NCBI GenBank assembly: GCA_014058105.1
Contig: JACGCM010002789.1
Coordinates: forward strand, 558,001-622,000
Direction of reading: 5' to 3'
Source: Kingdonia uniflora
Taxonomy: Eukaryota; Streptophyta; Magnoliopsida; Ranunculales; Circaeasteraceae
DNA: 64,000 nucleotides
Below, in pieces: positions 35,689-46,962 of this stretch. The notes under the pieces were generated by a model, which saw nothing but the letters and a program-made list of their open reading frames with translations, did no database searches and was not told the origin of the DNA. The position numbers were made by a program, and so were the translations under genes. The first letter of the stretch is position 1. The number at the start of each line of letters is the position of its first letter.

Positions 35689-35707
35689 TCCCACAGATGG
35701 CGCCAAT
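35689..35707 (-). promoter_or_regulatory. Primer-binding site of element D
   Basis: Minus strand reads ATTGGCGCCATCTGTGGGA immediately after the LTR end ...CCATTACA. TGGCGCC matches the tRNA-Asp 3' end for 7-8 bases. It is the best-preserved PBS in the window and fixes the sense direction of D. Confidence 0.75.
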
Positions 35708-36254
35708 TGTAATGGCATATTTTCTGGAAGGGAAACTTTGCCAATACTATTGTAAAGAGATTGAAATTCTAAGCTAGAATACACTAGATTTTACGTAAAA
35801 ACTTAGTAAAACTTGAGAAAAGCCACAACCTCGAGGGGGGTTAGATGGTGAAATCCAATATGTGTTAATTATTATAATTACTGACATATAGAATATATGC
35901 AAATAGTAAGGAAAAATAGAGTTCTTGGATCCCTCTAATCATAGGCTCTGCCTATACTTATAATGGATACCGACAGTTACAAATAATTGGTATCCTATCT
36001 TAATGGGTATTGGGCGAACTTCACGGATCTCTTGCAACGGCTCTATTTGACCAAGTATAATGGCTACTGTAGAAGATCGAGATCTATAGTTATGGACTTG
36101 ACATCTTCTTGACTGATAGGGTGTCTTTGAATTGGTTATGCTAGCTTCTCCTTGTCGAATCTGGGGAGTATGCAACCACAATATCCTTTCGAATGATTAG
36201 GAATTGACTCTATTGTAGTTTGGCCTTATCGAATCTGGGGAATATGATACTGCA
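35708..36254 (-). repeat. 5' LTR of element D (reversed)
   Basis: TGTAATGGCATATTTTC to GGGGAATATGATACTGCA. It carries the reversed TATA box (TTATAATGG region near 35960) and the U3 duplication. It is followed by the TSD ACACA. Confidence 0.85.
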
Positions 36255-36259
36255 ACACA

Positions 36260-36815
36260 CTTAACTAAGTGATTCTGAAACATGTCACAAATAGTATATC
36301 TTACTCCCTTCCAACATTCATCTCAAACAAAATACTTAACATATTCAACATCTTCACTACATCGACAGCTAATTTTAGTTGTATTATCAATCAAAAAGAT
36401 ATCCTATGAGAAATCTATCTAACAATTAATACTCAACAAAGCATAACATTATTATCTTATTGTTACACTCAGATATCTCTTCCATGAGAAACTTCTTAAA
36501 TATCTTTGATTATATGTTATTCTTCAATAAATTATATCAAGTACCATACCTCTGCCTCATTCATCGACAAATTCAAGTATTTTGTTAAGCAAAACATTAA
36601 ACCATTTATCAAGTTATTCAACATCATATTCCTTACATTCAAATACTTATCCATCAATTATCAATGGTTCACACCACATAATTTCCATGATCAATATTCC
36701 TTCCAAATATCAAAATACTAAAAGTAATCAAGTCTCATTGACCACTTGTACAAAAATTTGTTTACAAACTTCAAAACAAAAACAATAAAAAGAGAAAAGA
36801 TTAAAACATTATTAT
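36260..36815. other. Element C 3' non-coding region, right of D
   Basis: AT-rich continuation of 21352 after removing D. No gene; small open frames here look random. It lies between C's integrase and its convergent antisense ORF. Confidence 0.55.
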
Positions 36816-38919
36816 CTACTTTTCTGGGGAGATTATTGGGGCTGTCACCTTTACTGGAAGACCAGGAGTTAGATCATCGCGAAGCTCCCCTCCCCTCCAC
36901 GCTGAACCATCAACCAAGGCAGGGGCAACCTCTTGGGAATCGAGAACCTCCTCCACCTCAACATCAAAATCAGCAAAGGTCGCCCCCGTAACAGCAGTCA
37001 AGCCTTTGTAAAAGTCTTTCCTCTCCTCCATCAACTCGAATTGCCTAGAGAAGTTGGCCTTCATACGCCTGAGAGAGTCGATGTTAATCCTATCTGCTTT
37101 CATGTTAGTTTTAGCAAGATTCTTGGCGTTCTCTACCTCCATTAACCTGTGAACATATAAGATCTGTTCACGAACATAGTCCACCAAATTAGACTTTTGT
37201 AGAGCCAATGCATCTTCTCTCTCATTCGTAAGGTTACCCCTTATCTTCTTGACCTATTTCCTCTTCTCCATCTCCTATAATTTCTTCACCTTGCGAACGG
37301 TAGTCTCCTTTGACTTCACCGCTCCAAGCTTCAGCTTTTCCAGCTTCACTTCCAAGTTTTTCTTCTCTTGCACCAGCACATCCTTCTCCTTGACAAGCTT
37401 CTTCTTGATGTTTTTGTAGACAAGGAGATGGTTTGCCAAAGCCTCGGTACCAAGAAGATGAAGTTTCCCATCGATTATAAACTTCTTGATATGCATGAGA
37501 GTAATAATATGAGTTTTTGAATATGGAAGTAACTTCGTTAATCAAAATAAGGCATGAAAGTTTTTCACCTTATTCATTGTTCGGTGACCTTTGCTGAAAA
37601 AGGTCGATAAACTATCTGCTCCAACTAAGTAGTTAGCAAAATCTTCTTCCAAAGTAGTTGTCCCAGATGCATAGGACTCAATGGTCCGCTAGGCCTCTTC
37701 CTCGAAATCTCCAAGATTCCCAATAGCCTTCATCGTCAGCTTACTGGGGGGACTTTTCTTTCTAGACCCAGCCTTCTGCTACGTCAAAATAGCCAACATA
37801 GGGATACTGGATGTCCCTGATCCAACCTCTCTAGACATCTCCATAATCTCGACTGGAGCCTGTCGAATCAACCTCTTCGATGGTTATGCAGGGGTAGGAG
37901 GAGGGTAAACAACTCTATTTCTCTTCTTACTGAAAGACCCACTCTATAAGGCCTCTCTCACTATAGCAACATAGTCAGTGGTACACCCACTAAGCACAGG
38001 GTTGTCGAGGGGGAGACTTGACTCAGCAGCTATCTTATTTTTGGCCGACATTTTCCCGTCGATTAGTAAACCTTTCGATCATTTAATTCGAGATCTTTTT
38101 AATCCAACTTCTTAGAATAACTCTTCGACCTCCCCTTGATCTTCAACTAGAGAGTTAATCTACCCGAAGTAGTCGGCTCTCAAGTTGTGCAATTTCTTTG
38201 AGACCTTCAAGTTCCTATCCACTTCCTTTACAGCTATAAAAAAATTTAGTTAGTACTTCATCAAACAACAATACTTTAGAAACAACAAATTACTCCTAAA
38301 TTAAATCTTTAGGGTGGAAGCTCTTCCTCTTCAAAGGCTCCCCAGGATCTTTAGGGTTGAACTAATAGTTCCCCGAAATGGGTAAGCAGTCGGTTAAGTA
38401 TTGCCCCCCAGGCGATACCATTTCGTATAACAAGGGGCCCTTGAGAAAACTGGCTAAGAATCTATAGTCAACATTTTGAGGATTCTGCTTTAGTATGAAG
38501 TACATACATAAGTAATCAACAACAATCCCCTGCTTCCCCTTCTCTTGCAATCGACCATTTAACACTGCCACCACTCTAAAAAGGTCGTATACATTTGGAT
38601 TAAACTGACCGGGAGCAATATCATAGAAGTTAAAAAACTTTTTTTAGTCAGCTCAAAGGGGTAACTTCAACTCCTTCTTTATTTGTTCTGGATGGATAAA
38701 AATTTACTCCAGGGGGAGCTCTTGTTCAGTCATCTCCCCAAGGTACTCATCTAGCCTAATATCATCCGGGATGCCATACTTTTGTTTAAAAGACAATATT
38801 TCATTTGTTTCCTCGGCATCCCCATAATACTCCCCAATAAAATCTATTTCTCCCTCTTCCTCTCCTCCTTCTCCAGCCCCACAAGCACATTCTTCTCGAT
38901 CACTGGGCTGTGGTTCATG
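36816..38919 (-). pseudogene. Element C main antisense ORF, exon 3 and 3' part of exon 2
   Basis: Exon 2 resumes at 38914 after the E insertion: [60 protein letters not shown], then LNGRLQEKGKQGIVVDYLCM, ILKQNPQNVDYRFLASFLKG and GGQYLTDCLPISGNY, the Transposase_28-like core. The exon 2 donor (38330) is mutated; the exon 3 acceptor TATAG| is at 38234. Exon 3 has a long coiled coil (ALANHLLVYKNIKKKLVKEK, 37450-37250) and a 130-residue open C-terminus (37208-36816) ending LTPGLPVKVTAPIISPEK. Stops in exons 2 and 3. The 5' end is at 48812-49057. Confidence 0.7.
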
Positions 38920-39371
38920 TATAGTAGCAAATTTTCCAGATTCAACAAAGAGAAGCCAACGGATCTTAGTCGAAGACATTCCATCATTCGAGATGATGTC
39001 ACGTCTGTGACAATAGTTTTCGACCTACTACAAGTAGCCGTTATTCTTGGATAAATAGAGTCGTTGGGAGATCCGCAAAATAGAAAATTGTTTTTCTTTT
39101 TGTAAACTGCCTATGTCTACTATAAATACAGGCAGAGAATGTGTTATTCTGATCTGCAACTCAACTATTCATACATTCCTACTTTTTCATCAAACAACAA
39201 TTGTAATTACTAGCAACTTAGTAGATTTTTTATCAAAACCCTCCTCGATGTCGTGGTTTTACTCAGGCGTTACTGAGTTTCTATATAAAATCTAGAGTGT
39301 TTAAGCTTATTATTGAAAATCCTTATAAAAGTATTAGCAAAGATTATCCTCCCGAAAAACACGCCATTATA
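38920..39371 (+). repeat. 5' LTR of element E
   Basis: Starts TATAGTAGCAAATTTTCC (TG mutated to TA; compare TGTAGTAGCATATATCTC at 48335), TATAAATACAGGCAGAG at 39122, ends CACGCCATTATA. A mutated PBS, AATGGTGTCGTCAATGGG, follows. It lacks the U3 duplication of C and D. Confidence 0.83.
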
Positions 39372-39489
39372 AATGGTGTCGTCAATGGGAAAACCGTACT
39401 TTTTATTTACCACCTGTGATCTAAGATAATTCGATGATAAACATGAATCTTTGAAGTACTTCCAGTACATTGAGGAACCACGAGATCAA

Positions 39490-40760
39490 CCCAGTACCGA
39501 AAATAGTCGATCTACACAGTGTTGTGATCAAACTTCAAAAACAAATGGAGTTTGGCCGAGTCTAAAGGCTTGAAGATCAGGGAATTCACACCCAAGCTCT
39601 TCAAGTTGAAATGTCACCTGGCCATCAAATGTTACCTCCCCAAGCCCAGAGTGAGCATTTCTCTAGGGCTACTCAGAGATAAAACTAGTCAAGAGGGGAA
39701 CGAGTTTAAACTTCTTGATCCAGATCGAGGAATCTAGACAAGGCTTCTCGACATTTTGGACTCACATCCTCCGCTTTGACAACTCTAGGAAGTCGGCATA
39801 CACGGCACCAATATCTTCCACCACCGATGGGACGACTAGTGAGAGACAGGCATGGACCTGAAGGATAAGGTGACTTTGATCTTCAAGTTGTCGCTGCCCG
39901 AAATACTTTGTAGAAATTTCTTACCTTGGAAGACTTAAATAATAGGATCCAAGCCATAAACTCTGGCATCCCAGGCTGAAGGTTTATTCTCGATAGGATT
40001 GAGACAAACCCTATTTCTCCTCATCTCAAAGTCATGCCCATCCTAGAATTTTTCCACATGCCAAAATTCCATCAATATACAGGCTTCAGTGACCCTCTCA
40101 CCCACATCTGACACTTTAAAGATATAGTTGGATTGTTCTCCAAACTGGATCACATGCTATGCAGATTATTAAATATGAGCCTTAAAGAATAACCTCTCAG
40201 ATGGTTTCATACTATTCCTGAAGGCCCTATTAATATATTCAGCCAGTTTCAACGCCTCTTCGAGTCAAACTATGCTCATACTAAAGAACGAGAGATCACA
40301 ATGTATTCTTTATTCCTTTTTGAGCAAGGTAATAAAAAGACCTTGGCTAGTTTTTACAAGCATTTCCTACAAGAAACACAAAAGATTAGGAATTCAGATC
40401 CCTAGATTATTGTTCCAGCATTCACTTCCGCGCTCTACATCGACTATAAAGTTCGAGAAGAGCTTACCTTGCACAAGCCTAATACAGTAATAGAAATGAT
40501 CGATATTGTTAATAACTACATCAAATTAGAATGATCCAAAAAGGATAAGATGAAAGGCTTTGTAGTCATCCACTCCAATAAAGTATTTTCATCGCCTCCT
40601 TCGAAGTCAGCCAGTAACAGAGCCCTCAAACAGCCAAAAAAAGTACCGATAACGTCAGAAAAGGAGATTGAAAGCCAAACAGACTCATTCCAGTCTGGCC
40701 TCCTACGAAAACCACACTCTCTACTATCTTACCAACAATAAAGGGAGATGAATTGTATCA
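39490..40760 (+). pseudogene. Element E gag
   Basis: Pieces: NRIQAINSGIPG, FHMPKFHQYTGFSDPLTHI (40050-40110), HMLCRLLNMSLKE.PLRWFH and NYAHTKEREITMYSLFLFEQ. Then LASFYKHFLQETQKIRNSDP, VREELTLHKPNTVIEMIDIV and NNYIKLE.SKKDKMKGF. The gag is less shifted than C's but has stops at about 40195, 40405 and 40535. The N-terminal portion (39490-39930) is very decayed. Confidence 0.7.
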
Positions 40761-40769
40761 AGAAACACA

Positions 40770-41320
40770 TGCAATTCCTAATAGACCCAATAAACCCTTG
40801 TGTCATTACCATAACGTGCATAGCCACGAAAATGATAACTATTATTCTCTGATACAAATTTTTCATTACATTCTACTAGCTGGAAGGCTTCATAATTATG
40901 TAGTCGACGTTCACAAGTTCTTCGAAGAAAAGAAGTTGAACAAGAGCAAGGACAAGGCCAAGCTCATCATCTTTATATGATCGAAATTGAGAAGGAAAAG
41001 AAGAGAAAGCAAGACGATAGAATTACATCTTGTTGCAAAATGACATCATTGAATAAATCAGTAAAACTTCTCCCCAACTTTAGCAAAACTAAATGTCTGT
41101 ACCATATTTTATTTAAAGACTACGGCACCAGCCATGTCAAGTACCCTCACGGTGACCCTCTGGTCATTATGCTCAAGGTAGGTCATGATTACCTATATAC
41201 ACTTCTAGTTCATAAAGGAAGTGCAGCAGACATTCTTTTTAAAAGAGCAATTGACATTCTAGGCCTCAAAGATTAAGTAAAAGCTTCGGCAATCACCATT
41301 ATGGGTTTTAAAAGTTCCAA
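40770..41320 (+). pseudogene. Element E protease region, cut by an internal deletion
   Basis: Zinc-knuckle-like CHYHNVHSHENDNYYSLI (40800; the last Cys is Tyr), EEKKLNKSKDKAKLIIFI and MIEIEKEKKRKQDDRITSCC. The core is LYTLLVHKGSAADILF, where DTG is HKG. The frame ends in MGFKSSKETA at about 41320, where protease sequence runs straight into the integrase zinc finger. Confidence 0.73.
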
Positions 41321-42279
41321 AGAGACTGCGAAGACTTTGTCCGTAAGTGCTATAAATGTCAATTCCATGCTCAAGACATTGAAAGCCCAAGCCCTCGATA
41401 TGCACGTAAACAATGTCCTCTGGCCATTCAAAAGATGGGAGATCGATATAATTGGACCTTTCCACCCACCATCAGGAAATCAAAAATTTGTTCTTGTAAC
41501 AATAGACTACTTCCCCAAGTGTGTCGAAGCAGTACCTCTTTGTCATACTGACGAAAATGAACTCTTCAAGTTTCTTTATGAACACATCATGACTAGATTT
41601 AGTTATCCACAAATGGTACGATCTGATAACGGCAAGAAATTCATCAGCGTCAAAGTACTTAGCTTCCTCCATAAATACAAGATTCAACTGTCTACTTCGA
41701 CACCATACTGCCCTCATGGTAATGGCCAAGCTGATGCCATCAACAAAAGCATCAAGTCAGGGTTGTGCAAGCGCCTTGACGAGATGAAAGGCAGATGGGT
41801 AGATGAACTACTTAGTGTCTTGTGGGCATACCGAATAATTCCTCCAATATCCACTGGCTGTACACCATTCATGATGGCTTTCGGTACTGAAACTGTCATA
41901 CCATTAGATCTCGATTTACCAAGTACTCAAAAAAAAACTCACAGATGAAGAAAACAAACTTGGACTCCTCTGCAGCCTTAACTGGATCGAAGAAACCAGA
42001 GACCAAGCCATTGTAAACTTGGGGCAATACCATGATACTCTAAAGAAAGCTTATAACAAGAAGGTCAAAAAATGAACATTTGGCATTGGTGAACTTGTCC
42101 TTCGACGCTTCCAGGACAATACTCGACTTAAAAATTATGGTAAGTTATTTGAGAACTGGGAGGGGCCATATATTATCAGTGATAAGAATGGCAGTGGGTC
42201 ATACTGTTTAATGACTGAAGATAAAATGGAACTCGAATATCCATGGAATACAGCCCAGCTGAAAATGTTCAAGAGATAA
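41321..42279 (+). pseudogene. Element E integrase (long open frame)
   Basis: The open stretch to 41948 is the longest in the window. VNNVLWPFKRWEIDIIGPFH contains the first catalytic Asp, VLVTIDYFPKCVEAVPL follows, MVRSDNGKKFI has the second Asp, and GNGQADAINKSIKSGL has Asp where the final catalytic Glu is expected. WAYRIIPPISTG, MMAFGTETVIPLDLDLP follow, then a frameshift and the C-terminal KVKK.TFGIGELVLRRF. The CxxC zinc half (C-Y-K-C at about 41350) is in a different frame. The deletion at 41320 removed everything from the end of protease through RNase H. Confidence 0.8.
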
Positions 42280-42829
42280 CCGCTGTAACCGCTTTTGAAT
42301 AATTCAAATAAAGACATCTTTATTATCATTTACATCTTTGTAATTATCATTCGCTTCGTATCGATACATATTTCGCAAGTATGCATCACAACTAAATTTT
42401 ATCTCTTCGAAAAATGCCTATCAAATTATAGGATAGCCTTGTTTGCGATTCATTACTTATCAAACAAAATATGTCATGTTTTTGTCCATTTTTCTCAAAA
42501 ACACAAATATCCCTTCGACGTAAAGCATCTGGTCATCACTCTACATTCAAAAGAGCCATCACATGGCCCTCTTTCAATCATCTCAGTTACTTGCTCCAAA
42601 GCAATACTTTACATATTATCTCGATTACTTTATAAATATAATCAATCTTGTCAAATAAAACACTAAGCATAAATTTTACAAAAAAACTCCATGAATTTTA
42701 AATTAATTACTTATAAAATATTCTTTGACAAACATCAAAATCAAGCATTCAATAAATAATAACATATTGTTTCGGTCCCATTGACCATTTTTACATCTTT
42801 CATAAAAACTAACACTTTTCAAACATAAT
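42280..42829. other. Element E gap between convergent integrase and antisense ORF
   Basis: AT-rich, no gene. Integrase stops at 42279 (plus) and the antisense ORF at 42830 (minus). Confidence 0.5.
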
Positions 42830-43697
42830 TTACTCTGAAGGTGGAGAGATTGAGGCATCAACTTTCACTGATAAACCTGGAGGTAGCTCATCCAATATTT
42901 GCTCAGGAAGAATAGCCTCAGGGATAGTCACCATAAGAGCTTCAGGTGCTTCAGGCACCTCAGGTGCTTTAGGCGCTTTAGGCTCTTCAGGTGCTTCAGG
43001 AACTTCGTCCTCCATGTCTGAATCTAGTAAAAATTGATTACCAGCAATAGCCAAATATTTATAAAAATCTTTCATGTCCTCCAACTCCTCGAACTGTACA
43101 ACAAAATTGGTTTTCATACGCTTGAGCGAGTCAATATTATCTCGAATAGCTCCATTCCTCACCTCCACAAAGACTTTTGCATTCTCCACCTTCATCGCCC
43201 TCTGAGCGGATATGATCTGCTCATGAACATCACTCTCAAAATTGGCTTTTTATAAAGCCAGTACCTCCTCCCTATCCAAAGGAAGGTCTTGATCTGTCAT
43301 TTCATGGTAATATTACTCTAACCTAATATCTTCATGAATACCATATTTAACTTTAAAACTCAAGATCTCACTCGTTTCTGGACCTTCTCCATAACAAACC
43401 TCGTCATCATCCTCAACATCTTCCTCCCCACCATTATTACCACCTTCTCGATTACTTGCCTACGGCTTGCGATCAAGGTTAGTCTCAGTGCCCTCCTCAT
43501 CAGACACTTCCACCACCCTAGATGCCACCTTATACTGGTCAATACTCACCTTGTCCGCACTGCTCAAGCCAACCCTAAAACTCCCACCAAACTTTTGGAC
43601 ACAAGTTGTTATATCAATTAATAGTGGTTCTACATCAGCAAGGTTCTCAAAGATTTATTTATCATCAATTTGGATGGGTTCAGCCATTTTTACGAAC
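42830..43697 (-). pseudogene. Element E main antisense ORF, core deleted, with APE repeats
   Basis: Exon 2 starts at 43697 after TTTTCAG|, ATG at 43687: MAEPIQIDDK, ADVEPLLIDITTCVQKFGGS, EGTETNLDR, EDDDEVCYGEGPETSEILSF and KVKYGIHEDIRLE. It then jumps (about 43285) from MTDQDLPLD to REEVLAL and the coiled coil, so the Transposase_28-like core, intron 2 and start of exon 3 are missing. The last 121 residues are open: VENAKVFVEVRNG, NIDSLKRMKTNFVVQFEELE, then the repeat EAPEEPKAPKAPEVPEAPEA and the family ending LPPGLSVKVDAS. The repeat is specific to E. Confidence 0.66.
42935..43010. repeat. 9-bp coding repeat (GCTTCAGGT-type) in element E antisense ORF
   Basis: About seven units related to GCTTCAGGT/GCTTTAGGC/CCTCAGGTG in tandem, coding on the minus strand for PEAP/PKAP steps. 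Absent from the corresponding place in B, C and D. A slippage-type expansion after the element diverged is likely. Confidence 0.75.
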
Positions 43698-44596
43698 CTG
43701 AAAATAAGATTCCCTTTTTTACATTAGTATAATATCATATATGATATATTATATACGTTTACATGCTAACATCGATATTGTTGTCGATTTGAATCTCCAA
43801 CCCATCATTCTTTTTATCAAGTATTTCATTTAAACGTCATTACATTTCACTTATTAATACAAGATTTATTTTAATATTTTAACTAATTCTTAAGATCGAG
43901 AACTTTTTATATATCCTTAACGTTTTCTACTCAAAGTACAAAAATTCCTAACTTCTCAAAGACATTTCATCAGCAACAAGATTTCCCACCAATTTCAAAT
44001 AATTCAAATTTACGCTCTCTCCAGCGTCAAATATGACCATTTCCCTGGAAATCTAGTGCTCTACCTGCTAAAGCTCATCACATATCACCAATCACGACCG
44101 ACACACCTCGAGTTGTGCCATACTCACAGCGGCATCTAAAAATTAATCTCTCCCCTCGTCATCATACCTTTCCATGAATCCCTCTCTCCACAACATCCTT
44201 TACACTTTTTCGACACCATTGCTCCATCGGTCGTACCATAATATCTCTTATCACAGCTAATTAAACAAAAAACCCTGACACAGTCTTTTTCTAATTACTT
44301 CTAATACACCCATTTCTGTACTATTACCACCATGTCTACATCTACAAAGGGTTTAAGCAGAATCGCATGAATAGCAAGCAAGTGCAAAAAATTCAAGACA
44401 AACACTAACCATGGAGTCGCGCTGCCTCGATATCCCTCTGCTTTGCAAGTTTTACCCTCTCAATCAACACACTAATTTTCACCTTCCTTATGGTTGACAA
44501 CGACATAAGAGATGAGCACAGAGAATCAGCACTTGAAGAAATTTTTTCAGAATTAGTGGTGTGTGAACAATTGCTAACCACAAGACTCTTTATAGG
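43698..44596 (-). promoter_or_regulatory. Element E internal antisense promoter: TATA box, leader exon and 712-bp intron
   Basis: Minus strand GCCTATAAAGAG (TATA core 44594-44588), leader ending VKLAKQRDIEAARLHG-like sequence at CCATG|GTTAGTGTT (intron from 44409), acceptor TTATTTTCAG| (AG 43699-43698), ATG 43687. Also shared with C upstream of TATA: GGGGTGCG(A/G)TGAACAGTCG. The highest conservation between C and E on the antisense side is in this block. Confidence 0.65.
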
Positions 44597-44655
44597 CGCA
44601 ACTCGACTGTTCATCGCACCCCTTCACGGCTGTTCAAGTACTAAAGCATAACGCC

Positions 44656-46139
44656 TTAATCGCCTCTTCTTGAACTCTTTGATCCTTCTCCTCCTGAACG
44701 CCAACACTCGAACTCTTTAATCCTTCGCCTCCTGAACGCAAGCAGGCCCATGCACTGTTGCTCTAACCCTTCCATATCTCCTTTTAACTCTTCTGATATA
44801 TCTATCCTCGCCAAAGCAATTCTTATACTATTTAAAAGATATTGTACATCCAATTCCTTGTTCTTAAAAATATCACCTACAAGAGAATACCCAGCTATTT
44901 TTCTCCAATTACCTAAACACGTCCTTCCTTCTTTAAATCCTTTCCAATATTCTAGGGCCAGTTTTAACAGCAATTTAAATTTAAATATTATTCGACAAAC
45001 CAACTACCTAGAGGTTGAGATATCATATATTAACATACCCATAATCATAATTTTATATCAATAAAACTTTATTCGTTCAAACATATCACATCATATTCGA
45101 GAACATTTATCATCACACACATCGATAACAGCATTTGACATAAATAAATTCATTTATTTCATGGCCAACACCTTACAACTTTCTTACTTGTTACAAACCC
45201 AATAATACTTAGTCTACTCTTCAACCGCTTTGACTGGCCACAAAATCTTCTTTCTTCACCAAAGCCTTGGCTCGATTCCTTATCTTGCCAACGCACTCCG
45301 GAGGACTCAACAATTGCAAATTACAATGAAATGCATACTCCTCTTCCGCCTCCTTCACCTTCACTTCAGTCATCTCTTCATACTTGGACTCTACTAGTAC
45401 CAATGGTTGCCTGTTTACATAGCTCTTACTGAAGTACCGATCAAGCAACTCTTAATACTTAGCATACACCCAGTTGGAATGCTCATCCTCCCGAACCTGA
45501 GCTCTCGTCCTCACCATCTCCAATCCTACAAATAAATTTTCAAATTACCAAAGGTATTTATATATATAAAAATAATCAGACTAATAGTCAAATCTAAGAT
45601 TAATTTCACATTGAAACTTTACACATCCCAATCAAATCAAACCTCCTAGGGAACCATTTTAGGCCCTACGCAGTCAACAAACTTCAGTTCGAGATCTTAT
45701 AACCTCGGCAGAATAACCTCGATATTTACATATAGTTCGGAACAACTATCTTGACATCCATATGACTCGGCCAATTATCTTTGGATAATAAATTTTATTT
45801 CATTCGAGATCACCATATATGTATTCGATGCAAATTCAAAAACAAAGTTTATTCCATAAGTAAACTGCTACATTTTACATTCGACAATTCTTTCCTTTGA
45901 TTACATTACATCAACCTACATGCTACATATTATCCTTCAACATAAACTACTCGAAGCTAAATACTTCTTTTCACCAGAATCTGGCATATCCTCCAATGAA
46001 GGAAAGATAGTCACCCTCCTCCTCTTTAACCACCACCATCTCTGACCCCAGGTGGTTACAGAGATAGCACCATCCGCAGATAGCACCACAGGAAGCCTTA
46101 CCCGCCTTAGTATCATCATCTTCAATATGGGCAGTGGCC
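44656..46139 (-). pseudogene. Element E upstream antisense ORF
   Basis: Open piece 45003-44656 with EYWKGFKEGRTCLGNWRKIA, GYSLVGDIFKNKELDVQYLL, NSIRIALARIDISEEL and LEQQCMGLLAFRRRRIKEFE, the same block as D 22792-23100. A second open piece, 45448-45221 (YEEMTEVKVKEAEEEYAFHC), and another at 46139-45940 (IEDDDTKAGKASCGAICG) both resemble parts of D 22270-22450. E therefore seems to hold two partly duplicated versions of the N-terminal block. Cut by the miniature element at 46145. Confidence 0.52.
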
Positions 46140-46144
46140 ACTTC

Positions 46145-46962
46145 TGATCTAGGAGGATCTAGGCAAGTCATATTGTAACTAGAAACGTGTAACCCTTATA
46201 AAAAGGGCAAGGCTAGGCAAGTTCTATTGGAACTAGGAACTTGTAACCAAGTCTTATTATGACTAAGAACTTGTAACCTTTATAAAAGTAGCAAGGATAA
46301 GTAAGTCCTATTCGGACAAGGAACTTGTAACCCAATCCTATTGGGACTAGGAACTTATAATCCTTATAAAAAGGGGTAAGGCAAGGAAATATAGAAGGGG
46401 GGGTGGGAGATCTATGGAAGTTCTAAGAGAGAGACATAGGGTTTGACAGTAATTTAATTGTAATTGATTTCGATTAAGCAATTGAAGCTCTTAAAGAGAT
46501 TTTTCCACCAATTGTATGATCTTTGTACTATTTCTTCAGTTAATCTACAATACGATTGAGAAACCCTAATTAGAAGAAATAGTACGAAGAACACACAATT
46601 GGTGGAAAAATCTCTTTAAGAGTTTCAATTGCTTAATCGAAATCAATTACAATTGAATTACTCTCAAGCCTTAAGTCTCTCTCTCAGAACTTCCATAGAT
46701 CTCCCCTCCCTTTTATTTTGCCTAGCCTTGCCCCTTTTTATAAGGGTTACAAGTTCCTAAACCCAATAGGATTGGGTTACAAGTTATTTGTCCCAATAGG
46801 ACTTGCCTAGCCTTGCCCCTTTTATTAGGATTACAAGTTCCAAGTCATAATAAGACTTGGTTACAAGTTCCTAGTTCCAATAGGACTTGCCTAGCCTTGC
46901 CCCTTTTATAAGGGTTACAAGTTCCTAATTACAATAGGACTTGCCTAGATCCTCCTGAATCG
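46145..46962. repeat. Long inverted repeat (~390-bp arms) of two opposed LTRs
   Basis: Arms 46145-46539 and 46540-46962 are reverse complements with scattered mismatches. They carry TATAAAAAGGGGYAAGG and the repeated AGTCYTATTGGRACTAGGAACTTGTAAC unit, itself a partial palindrome present 3-4 times per arm. The left arm lacks the last ~35 bases of the LTR. A transcript across both arms would fold into a long hairpin. Confidence 0.82.

Larger units (their letters stand above)
21353..36254 (-). mobile_element. Element D: complete-ended Tat-type gypsy element (family 1), split by a CACTA transposon
   Basis: Both LTRs (21353-21907, 35708-36254) and a perfect 5-bp TSD ACACA (21348-21352, 36255-36259) are present. 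Order on the minus strand: 5' LTR, PBS, gag, protease, RT, RNase H, integrase; then plus-strand antisense genes; then 3' LTR. Without the CACTA insert (28107-32924 plus TSD) it is about 10.1 kb. It is the only family-1 copy with all pol domains represented, but RT is split and the frames are broken. Confidence 0.88.

Noticed and set aside
36506..36788. Overlapping plus-strand frames right of element D
   Set aside because: Low-complexity AT-rich sequence in element C's 3' non-coding region, with no similarity to matching regions of D or E.
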